DNA of 64,000 nucleotides from Scalesia atractyloides. Taxonomy: Eukaryota; Streptophyta; Magnoliopsida; Asterales; Asteraceae. Below are positions 55,500-64,000 of the stretch, piece after piece. The stretch lies in assembly GCA_947069175.1 (NCBI GenBank), contig CAMTDV010000013.1, forward strand, positions 25,609,857-25,673,856, read 5' to 3'. Under the pieces are notes generated by a model. The model was given only the letters and a program-made list of their open reading frames with translations. It did no database searches and was not told where the DNA came from. The translations under genes were made by a program, and so were the position numbers. The first letter of the stretch is position 1, and the number at the start of each line of letters is the position of its first letter.

Positions 55500-57600
55500 G
55501 AGTTGTTCCTGGACATTTCAATAGGTTTTAGTTAAAAGCTGCAACCCAGGCCATTAACGATCTGGGCATGCCATGGGCATCAACATAAGTGACCTCACGA
55601 AAAATTAAATTAGTTGAGGATGAGGTCAATGATGCTTTTGATTTGTCTGACTTTGGGGCAGAAGACTGAATCTTGGGCATGATCTTAGGCCTCCAGGTTA
55701 GCGAGTCAGAACTTCTGCACAATCCTTGGAGTGCTAGAAGGATTCAGAAAACCTGAAGGTCTTAGAGATTTGTGAGTTTGTTTCTTGGCCATGTTCCAGT
55801 CTTGATCAGAAGGCTTAGCCGTAGCAAATCGAGCCTGATATAGGCGATTAGGCATAGCTTTCTGATATTTTAAGAGTAATGCTTTGAAAGGTGTACAAGC
55901 TTTTTGACAATTTCACGCAATATGCCCGGGAAATCCACAGTTGAAACAGGTCTGCTTCTTCTGGAAGAAAACAGTCCGTTCAGGTTAGAAAATTATAGGC
56001 ATTTTGTCTGTCAGTTTCTTGCTTGCTGGTACTGACGGCTGGTGCAAGGTTTTGGTCTTGGCTGTTGCCTGCGCACAACCATCAGCACACTTGTTAGTTT
56101 TGTGATTTGAATTAGACAATTCGGAGTGAGTCGACTTAGGCACAAATTTAACTGATTTTTGTTCAGCTGGTTGCTTAACAGATTCAGTTTGGGACTACTG
56201 AGTCAATTTCTAAAAATGAGGAAGTGACTTAGCAGTAGCCTTTACATTTGTCTGAGACGCCTGTTTGGTTTTCTTCTCTACGTGTTCTCCGTTTTTTATT
56301 ATTAGTTTTCAAATCATTTTGCGTGGCAGATTCTACAGAGGAGACTGGTGGCTAAACTGCCAGAAAATGAGCTTGAAGCATTAAAAGCAGGAGGAACCTC
56401 TAATTTTTGAAAAGTTTGAGAGTCCGATTCAGATTCATTTTCAAGATTTTTATCTGAATCAACAGGAAGAGAATGCTCATTTTCTGTCATTTCAGAATCA
56501 GTCCATTGTTCTTTGTTTGAAGAAGCTGATTCGCCCGATTCTTCTAGTACTATGCCAGCGTCATTCTTCACAGGGTCAGTTGGTTGTTGAATTCCTCACT
56601 TTCAACCCTGGGATTAGCATCAACAGATGGAATTTCTGGAGAAGAACTTCCAGTCTCTTCAGTAGGAACTGAGGAAACCGAATCATCTTTCGATGTTATA
56701 CCTGTAGCAAAATATTTGTTTTCATCACAAAAGTTATCACATTTATTATTAGCATTCAAAACATCAGACTTAGATAAAAAAAACCAGAATTAACACCGTT
56801 TGCATTATCAACACAACCAAGACTGTCTGAGAATTTAAATTGTTCAGCAAGAAATTGATTCAAAATGTCAAAAACAGGTTTATAAAAATCATAATCAGCA
56901 GCTGAATTGTCTGAATTTGAATTCAGACATTCTTCTTGATCACCATCTGTAATATCCTCAACTTATATGTATCTGCACATGAGGTAGAAACGTTAGTAGC
57001 GTTCATTGAGTCAGTTTCAGTTTCAGAAGAATTTTCTCCTTTTGATTCTGTGGGTGATGTTGCCGCCTCTGCCTAAGGCGTCATTTTCTCTAAATCATCT
57101 AAAATACAAGATAGATGATCACCAGATTCGTGTGAAAATGGTATGGAAGTAAAGAAAACATCATCCCTCTTGAGTTTAGTTGGCTTCGAGAACTTTGGGT
57201 AATAGGGCTTCCACGATTTTGAAAGATAATCTGATGGTTTACCATACATCATATTTTCTGCATTTTCTAGATCAGCCTCAGATTCAGGCATTCTTGTATA
57301 GTTATGATTATATGGTGGAGGAGCCCAATTGTACCCAAGACCTTTGTATAATTTTTCTGATAATTAAGCTGTAGATTACACAAGTCCTTGACCAGCTTGC
57401 TGGAAGTTTCAATTTTTTTAATATTTATTTCATTTTCTTGAAACTTCCCTATCAAGGAATTTAGCTTGGCTAAGGCTGCTTGAAGTTCTACGTCCTTTTC
57501 AGCTAATTTTAGCTTATAGTCGTATACCCAACATTGTTGTTGGTTCAAGTCAAGCTTTAGCTGAGCTATATCTTGTTTTTGAGCTTCGACCTTTTCCATA
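55500..57600 (-). pseudogene. Copia gag-pol spacer with coiled coil and a second zinc knuckle (broken)
   Basis: Minus-strand pieces: a coiled coil at 57599-57400 (QKQDIAQLKLDLNQQQCWVY; ELQAALAKLNSL), a stretch at 57291-57073 (SWKPYYPKFSKPTKLKRDD), acidic Ser-rich segments at 56759-56314, and near 55920-55960 a second knuckle CFNCGFPGHIA-NC, with a stop inside. Long extended gag regions with coiled coils occur in Sireviruses. The function of this part is unknown. Confidence 0.6.
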
Positions 57601-57647
57601 ATAAGTTTGTTCTTATGTTTAAGGGCGATGTTCTGTGATGCAGTTTG

Positions 57648-59383
57648 CTAATATTCAGCTACAAGAGTTGAATTATGGGCGTGCATTTGTGATAATTTAA
57701 AACGACAACTATCTGAACAGAGAATTCGATTTACAGTTTCTGAAAGATCAGGTGTCTCAGTTGTCTGCGCCATCATGCAGTGTTTGCTGTTCTTAGAAAG
57801 ATTCAAAGTGTCCATCTGAGCTGCAGCGTCTGCCCAGTTGAATCCTTCATGCTGTTGTGCCACCAAAGCTGTTAATTTCCCGCCAGAGCTACTTGAGGGA
57901 CTTGTAGTAGACTTTGAAGGAAAGACTGGCAACATCTGTCTGTCACTGCTCTGTATGTCTGCCACTCTGGATGACACATATCCAGATGGTGGCTTCTTGC
58001 ATTCCGGTGCAAAATGTCCTGGCTCATGACATCTATAACACCTGAGTTTATCTCTTGTAAGCCTAGTCTTCAGATTTGACAATGGTTGCCTCCCGTACTT
58101 CTTCTGAAACTTGTTGACACGAAAAGCATCCATTGTAAGATTCCAGGACAGGTCAATCTCATCCAAATCCTCCTCCATTATTTGATCTACTTCAGTTGGA
58201 AGAATAGATTGGGGAGTCAGATCACATGCTAGAAAGGCATTTAAATTGTTAATCATTGAGGCAGCTATGGCCAATTTCTCCTCATTTTCCTTAGTAAGAA
58301 AGGCAAAATTGGACACAGCTTGAGCAGGGGCCTGTGCAGGAGCAGCAGATTGAGGAATGCCGCCTTGTTGAGCTGCAGCTGGAATGGCGGGACTAAACAC
58401 CATGTTAGGATACTGAACATGGTATTGTGTCTGAACTTGCGCTGTAGAAATCATAGAAGGAGTCTGAGACTGAAGACTGTAGACGTACTGAGTCTTCTGT
58501 GGTGTGGCAAGAGACTGTACACCACGTTTGAGCAACCCGGTGTGTGAGAACTTCCTTGCAAAGGGCTATAAACAAGATTTTGTGACATTAATGCTGCATT
58601 TTGACCTGTAATACCAGCCGCCATCAAACTACTCTGATGATTGATGTCTCTCTACTTATTATCTATTTCACAAGATTTAATAGTTGCAATCATTTCTGTG
58701 AGAGTGACATCATTCAGAATTTTCTTCTTCTTGATCATTCCAACATCAGCATCCCAACTCTTCGGTAATGAATTTAACAGCTGTCTGTTCATAGCACTGT
58801 TGGTAAAAGTAATTTCAGCTGATATCATATGAGAAACGAGCTTCACATATCTTGGATCTTGTTCTCAATGGTTTTCCCATAAATGTGATTAAACGAGCTG
58901 AATTATGATTCAGCTGATTAACTCTGCTGGCCTTCATATCAGCATTTCCCTCATAAAGATTTCGCAATTAACTCCACACTTCTTTAGCGGTCTTGCAATT
59001 TCTGACCGCTATAGGAATGTCAGGTCCAAGTGCCATTGTTAAGGCAGCTGAAACCTTTTCATCTTCTTCAATAACTTTCACATCTTCCGGAGTCCACAAG
59101 TGACTTGGCTTTGGAATCTTTGTATCTGGATCTTGATCGGTACTGTAACAATCGTTTGAGGACCGTTCATAATGCATCTCCAAACCCCAGGCTCTTTGGC
59201 CTTGCAGTACTGCTCGAATCTGAATTTCCACTCATAGTATTCATCTCCGTGTAACAGACAGGGCACCTTAGTTGAAGTGCCAATAACATGATCTAATTCT
59301 TGATGAAGAGCCAGAGTCTGTGATTGCATTGCAGCCAAAGTGGCATTGGTCAAATCTTGAGCGGTCATATAACTGTTCATCAT
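57648..59383 (-). pseudogene. gag: Copia gag (broken)
   Basis: The start is probably the ATG at 59383 (MMNSYMTAQDLTNATLAAMQ). A frame change near 59200 leads to a UBN2-type gag domain (HLWTPEDVKVIEEDEKVSAA; later INSLPKSWD-like text near 58790, here QLLNSLPKSWDADVG). After stops near 58980, 58860 and 58650 a Gln/Ala/Pro-rich region (58535-58250) and a knuckle CYRCHEPGHFAPEC (near 58030) follow in a 295-codon frame that ends at 57648. The role would be particle formation and RNA binding. Confidence 0.8.
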
Positions 59384-60160
59384 GGTTAACTTTATTAAAA
59401 TTACCAAGTAAATTAAAGTTAATTTGGAATTCTTTTAATGAACAGTGATCTGAAAATGTGTCCAAAATAACCGAGTCCGAAATGAGTCCAAGATAGACAA
59501 TTCCGAGATAGGCAGATCTGAAATCAGTCTGAGATAGACGATTCCGAGATAGCAGATCCGAAATCACTGCGAGATAGACAATTCCGAAATAAGTCCGAGA
59601 TGATAATCCAGAAACCGGTGTATATCCAAAATAGAGAAATCCAGAATGAAACTTGGTCCGGAATGAGAATGAATCCGAGTGAAACTTGGTCCGGAATGAG
59701 AATGAATCCGGAATGAAACCTAATCCGGAATAAACTTGATCCGGAATGAAATTAATCCGGAATGTAGTCCTTATCCGAATGTAACAGTAGTCCAAATTCT
59801 CTGCAACAGATAAACACCAACAGTGATCCGTATCCGAAATAATAGCAATCCGGATAGGTTGTTGAAAATATTTTAGGAACAGTAGTCTGGGATCAATCCG
59901 AGATGGATGATCTCCTTCGTGTTCTTCGGGATCTTCAACAGTGGCTAATCCAAAATCTTTGAAACTTCTTTGTGTTCTTCGGAATCCGCAACAGTATCGA
60001 ATCCGAAATCCTCAAGCCTTCTTCAAGTTCTTCGGAACAGTAGCAATTCCGATCAAATAACAGCGATCTTCCACTCTGAACAGTAATCCGGGTTGAACAG
60101 CAACAACTTTCAATTCTGAACAGTTCTTCATCTACGATATTTGGAGCCTGTATTGTACAG
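59384..60160 (-). repeat. Copia 5' leader with ATCCGGAATG-type repeats
   Basis: Between gag and the primer site, degenerate words ATCCGGAATGA, GTCCGGAATGAGAATGAATC, and GAGATAGACAATTCCGA recur from about 59450 to 59800. Related words recur at 50340-50890 before the env-like ORF. Confidence 0.75.
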
Positions 60161-60162
60161 CA

Positions 60163-60175
60163 GGCTCTGATACCA
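60163..60175 (-). other. Primer binding site of the copia element
   Basis: Minus-strand TGGTATCAGAGCC, complementary to the 3' end of initiator tRNA-Met, two bases from the 5' LTR. Confidence 0.9.
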
Positions 60176-60177
60176 AT

Positions 60178-60468
60178 TATAAGTCCCGATATCGGATGTA
60201 ACAGGTATCGTAAACCTAATCAATTGCGAAAATAAAGATTAGGATGAAGAACAACTCTTGAATCAAAAACAACTTGCATATACAAGAATAGTGTCTAATA
60301 CACGTTTTTCAATAATAACTCTCTAACCCTGAAACATTAACCTAATACATATATTTATACTAACCATCTAGCCCATTAGTTACAACCCTAGGCCCATCAA
60401 GCCCAAAACCCTCTAATAAGCCCTAATGTAGCACTAATGTGTAAACCTCCAATAATATAAGCCCAACA
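60178..60468 (-). repeat. 5' LTR of the copia element
   Basis: Plus-strand TATAAGTCCCGATATC (terminal TG mutated to TA) to GCCCAACA. 291 bases, closely matching 47216-47516. Confidence 0.92.
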
Positions 60469-60956
60469 GAATGCCTTGAGTGTTTGATGTTTAGGACGAC
60501 TTTATTAAGAATGTTTGTAGTAATTTCATGTCGCGACACACTTGCTGGTGATTGTACTTTTGACCCACCACAAACTTGATGAAATGATTGTAATGTGCAT
60601 TTAAAGTTACAATATTTGCATGAAAATAACTACTTTGTATAGGTAAGAGCGAATAAAGCTGGTAATGAGCTCATGTATGAACGCCACACCCCATACGCAT
60701 ACAATAGTTAACTGTTGAAGTGAATTCTGTTCATGTGTCATGTTGTACCATGGTGTTTTCGCATATACCCAAAGTGGTTTCGCGCATTTGTAACAAAATG
60801 TCTAAATAATGAATGCCATGCATCGATTTTGTTCTTTGTATTAACGATAAGGCGTAAAAGCCGTGTACAAAATCGATAAGATTGGATCATAGGCTCACTA
60901 GTTTGTTGTGCAAATATTGATAAATCGTAAAGCCGTGGCGTTTGACGATGCTCAGA
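60469..60956 (-). other. Tat-2 spacer between accessory ORF and integrase
   Basis: No gene. It starts with the second GAATG copy. Blocks shared with 11222-11560 identify it as the continuation of Tat-2. Confidence 0.6.
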
Positions 60957-61960
60957 TTATATATAGCATCGCCTTAATTGTTGCGTATTCCAGGTCCCAG
61001 GAATGTTTGTGCCGTCTAAACGTTTGAGGGTGTAAGCCCCCTTTCCTAGGACTTCGTGGATTATGTATGGGTCTTCCCACTTAGGCGCAAGTTTTCCTGG
61101 ACTCTTAGCGTTGGACGCTTCGTTATCTCTTAAAACGAAATCACCAGGTAGGAAGGTACAAATGCGGAGTCGCGCATTGTAGTATTTTTCGAGCTTGGAC
61201 TTGTATTTTGCTTCATTGATTGCGGCGTTTTCACGCCTCTCTTCCAAGAGATCCAAGTCGAGCCTGCGCTCTTCCTCATTATTCTTGGTTTGCATAGCGA
61301 CCATGCGCGGTGATGGGAGGCCCATCTCCGCTGGAATTACTGCCTCCATCCCATAAACCAGGCTAAATGGTGTCTCACCGGTGCTGATTTTCGGCATGGT
61401 TCGATGAGCCCAAAGAATACTTGGCAACTCATCCACCCAACCTCTCTGCGTCGTCCACAGTCTTGTCTTGATCCCTTCAACTATACTTTTGTTTATACTT
61501 TCAACTTGGCCATTCCCTTGGGGTGCGCGACCGAAGTGAACACGTGCTCGATATGCATCTCCGTCATCCATCGTTGTAGCACTTCAGAAGCAAAATTGGG
61601 GTCGTTATCACTAACAATGCACAAAGGTAACCCAAAATGGCAAATGATGTGCTCCCAAATGAATTTGCGGACTACCGTTGCTGTGGTGGATGCGACAGGC
61701 TTGGCTTCTACCCACTTGGTAATGTAATCGACAACTACGATTATGAACTTTACGACACCTGGGGCATCAGGAAATGGGTCCAACCATATCGATTGCCCAT
61801 TGCTGAAAGGGCCATCCTGTTGTCACTGGGATCAAGGGGTTTTGGGGGCGCAACATCTTAGGAACGTGTCGCTAACATGATGCGCATTTTCGCAGCATTT
61901 CGACTGCATCTAAGTGTATGCCGAGCCAATAGTATCCAGCATTCATGATCTTTGCGACTA
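60957..61960 (-). pseudogene. Tat-2 integrase (broken)
   Basis: The core is in two frames. 61783-61493 gives VVKFIIVVVDYITKWVEAKP and the second catalytic Asp in IVSDNDPNF. After a frameshift near 61530, 61571-60957 gives Glu in NGQVESINKSIVEG, then DELPSILWAHRTMPK, KLEKYYNARLRICTFLPGDF and the C-terminal PYIIHEVLGKGAYTLKRLDG, ending at 60957. The first Asp lies upstream in another frame near 61785. It keeps more of the C-terminal half than Tat-1. Confidence 0.85.
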
Positions 61961-62745
61961 CCACGCGCGGACCGACATGAATTCCATACAACCTTTCATG
62001 TATTTCGCGGATCAAGTATTGTGCGTCTTGCGGATCTATGCAGCAGAGGAGTGGTCTCAGGTATGATTCCGGTAAAGTATTCCGTCTGCAATTTTATATC
62101 AGCGCCTTGTTCTGGAGTTTCCTTCCCTCCGCCTTATTTTCTGGGAGTATCCCAGACTGCAAGAACATGATTATGGAAGACATCCAAGAAGGATTTCCCA
62201 TTTCTATGACATTCACTTGACGTAGTGGAACAAAAGGGTCTTTTAGCAACTCGATGCGCACTTCTCACGCGAGGTGCTTGAAGCTTGTAGCTGCCAGTTC
62301 ACTGAGCGCATCTGGATGCTTGTTCTCACTTCGGTTGATGTGGGTCACTTTAAAATTTTGGAATTTGTTTATCAAGGATTGCGCCTGTTCAAGGTATAGG
62401 GCCATCGTCTCTCCTTTTGCGTCATATAGGCCATTGATTTACCCTGCGACCAAAAGAGAGTCGACATCCCGCTTCCAAATTCCTAGCACCCATTTTAATG
62501 GCTAACCGAAGGCCTTCCGGAAATGCTTCATATTCGGCTTCATTGTTTGCGCTTTTGAAGTCCAATCTGATGGCGTAGGTAAACTCCTAATTATCAGGGC
62601 TTATTAGACGGAGACCAGCCCCTGCACCGTCATCATTGGATGTGCCGTCAGTGTAAGGACCCATGCACGGTCGTCTGTGACAGGCGCTAGATTCTGTACA
62701 GCTTCACATTCTTGCACTTTGTTACTCTGCACTTCTGTGACGAAA
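61961..62745 (-). pseudogene. Second (archaeal-like) RNase H of Tat-2 (broken)
   Basis: Minus-strand text matches the Tat-1 domain: the first Asp region is frameshifted near 62650, Glu in NNEAEYEAF near 62540, an Asp-Ser pair near 62455, and the last acidic position in KHPDAL near 62310. Several frame changes are present. It lies between the degenerate RNase H and integrase. Confidence 0.7.
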
Positions 62746-64000
62746 TCGGCTAATATCTGGCCTTTAATAGCTGGGCATGGTTTGTACACATATTGTGTCC
62801 ACCTAATTCGATCGCCCATTTCGCTAAGCGGCCCGATATGTCAGGTTTGGATAAAACCTGGCTCAGGTGATAGCTCGTGAGAACTGTGATCAGGTGGCCT
62901 GGAAAATACCTACGCAACTGACGGGATGCGTGAACCAGTGCTAAAGCAAGTTTCTCCATCATCAGGTATCTTGTCTCCATGTCAATTAACATCTTGCTGA
63001 CATAGTAAATTGGATTTCGGACTCCTACGCGCTCGACCAACAAGATTCGCCCAGAGTTGTATCTGATGCGGAGAGGTAAAGGATCAATGGTTCGTTCTTT
63101 TGTGGGGCTTTGAGTGTACGCAATTGAATCAAGCATTCCTTCATCTGTTGGAAGGCTTTCTCTGCATCAAGAGTCCACCAAAACTTGTTTTGCTTCACAC
63201 AATTTCTCAAAGTGCTGATGAATGGGAAGGATTTCATCGCGTGGTTTGCTAAGAATCTATTCAGCGCAGCCAATCGCCCAGCCAACTGTTGCATTTCCTT
63301 GATGGTCGAGGGTGAAGGTATACGCTGAATTACTTCCACCTTCTTAGGGTTGACCTTGAAACCATCGTGCGTGACAATAAATCCCAAGAATTTACCTTCT
63401 TCCATTCCGAACGAGCATTTCCCGGGATTCAATTTCAGGTTGACCTTCTGCAGGGATGCGAAGGTTTTCCGAATGTTTGTCAGCATTCTTTCCTTGTCCG
63501 GGCTCATGATGACCAAGTCATCGACGTACATTTCCACAGTTTCACCTATGTCATCTCCAAAGACATGATCCATCAAACGTTGATAGGTGGGTCCCGCATT
63601 GCGCAACCCAAAGGGCATCTTTGTGTAGCAAAAGATCCCCTTGTTTATGCGGAAGGCTATTTCGTCTTCATCTTCTTTCTTCATCTGAATTTGGTGGTAG
63701 CCTTTATAGCAATCAAGGAATCATTTCCATCGGAAAGAAGCGAGGGAGTCCACCTTTTTATCGATTTCTGGCAAGGAGTAGCAGTCTTTCGGACATGCTT
63801 TGTTCAAGTCTTTGAAATCGACGCCAGTTGTGCTTCTGGACCATAACTGGATTGGCCACCCATGTTTAGTAGCACATTCTCTGAGAATGTCTGCCTTGAG
63901 GAGCTTTGATACTTGCTCGTTTCATTGTGCGAGTTTTTTCTGCTCCAAAATTGTGTTTTTTTCTAAATGACCAGCTCGACTGGAAGGAAATGTTTGCGGC
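62746..64000 (-). pseudogene. Tat-2 reverse transcriptase and degenerate RNase H, running off the window
   Basis: RT: 63684-63190 in one frame with MPFGLRNAGPTYQRLMD, YVDD in VEMYVDDLVIM, and the thumb LNPGKCSFGMEEGKFLGF. Upstream parts to 64000 are in other frames. The Ty3-type RNase H reads LILYLSASDTTLG (near 63080), again with Ser in place of the catalytic Asp, then YYVSKMLIDMETRYLMMEKL (63020-62930). A frameshift near 63050 breaks it. RT start, protease, gag and 5' LTR lie to the right of the window. Confidence 0.85.

Larger units (their letters stand above)
47216..60468 (-). mobile_element. Sirevirus-type Ty1/copia retrotransposon with env-like ORF
   Basis: Exact target duplication GAATG (47211-47215 and 60469-60473), two LTRs, tRNA-Met primer site, long gag, protease, integrase before RT (copia order), RNase H, and a third ORF between pol and the 3' LTR. 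Gag length, RT wording (FEMSSLGEMTIFLGLQV) and the third ORF fit Sireviruses. The 290-300-base LTRs are short for that group. Frames contain stops and shifts throughout. It inserted in Tat-2 between the accessory ORF and integrase. Confidence 0.9.
27463..64000 (-). mobile_element. Tat-lineage retrotransposon (Tat-2), expanded by nested insertions, 5' end outside window
   Basis: Plus-strand order: 3' LTR in two pieces, polypurine tract, accessory ORF on the plus strand, spacer, then integrase, second RNase H, Ty3-type RNase H and RT on the minus strand to the window edge. The core order equals Tat-1. Insertions account for most of the length: gag-only element 28102-37131, solo LTR 39787-45874 (with a further solo LTR inside) and Sirevirus-type element 47216-60468. 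Removing them leaves about 8 kb of Tat-2. Confidence 0.85.

Overview
This window is plant nuclear repeat DNA. Nearly everything in it is LTR-retrotransposon sequence in nested insertions. Lineage-typical plant families (Athila and Tat Ty3/gypsy, a Sirevirus-type Ty1/copia with an env-like third ORF, a gag-only gypsy-like element), a low gene density and AT-rich spacers all fit a large angiosperm genome. The wording of several frames resembles daisy-family (Asteraceae) elements, but that is an inference from memory, not a database result.

Layout. 1-11015 (+): decayed Athila-type element that enters the window inside gag and runs through protease, RT, RNase H, integrase, an LTR-like internal leader, a predicted intron, an env-like ORF, a polypurine tract and the 3' LTR. 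It sits inside 11016-18305 (- strand), a Tat-lineage element (Tat-1) with integrase, a second archaeal-like RNase H, RT, protease, gag, primer binding site and 5' LTR. 18306-27462 is a mosaic: a foldback element, a TIR element, a 5'-truncated non-LTR retroelement with a poly(A) tail, an isolated gypsy LTR with primer binding site, and a possible two-exon membrane-protein gene that may lie in a Helitron-like segment.

27463-64000 is a second Tat element (Tat-2, - strand, running off the right edge), expanded by insertions. Its 3' LTR (27463-28101 plus 37132-37500) is split by a gag-only element with 2.8-kb LTRs (28102-37131, TSD ATCAA). Its + strand accessory ORF (38059-39786 plus 45875-47210) is split by a solo LTR (39787-45874), which itself contains a solo LTR of the gag-only family (41203-43803, TSD CGTTA). 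Between accessory ORF and pol sits a Sirevirus-type copia element (47216-60468, TSD GAATG).

How parts relate. Each element carries the replication kit of its class: LTR promoter, tRNA primer site, gag shell, protease, RT/RNase H, integrase and polypurine tract. Almost all frames are broken, so these copies are fossils; the one long intact frame is the gag of the gag-only element, which would need RT and integrase from another element. The most unusual material is a conserved set of tRNA-like modules, two with perfect 11-bp hairpins, inside the LTRs of the gag-only family (three copies here). The antisense accessory gene of Tat-2 has its own TATA box and introns, and both the Athila and Sirevirus elements have splice acceptors directly before their env-like ORFs.
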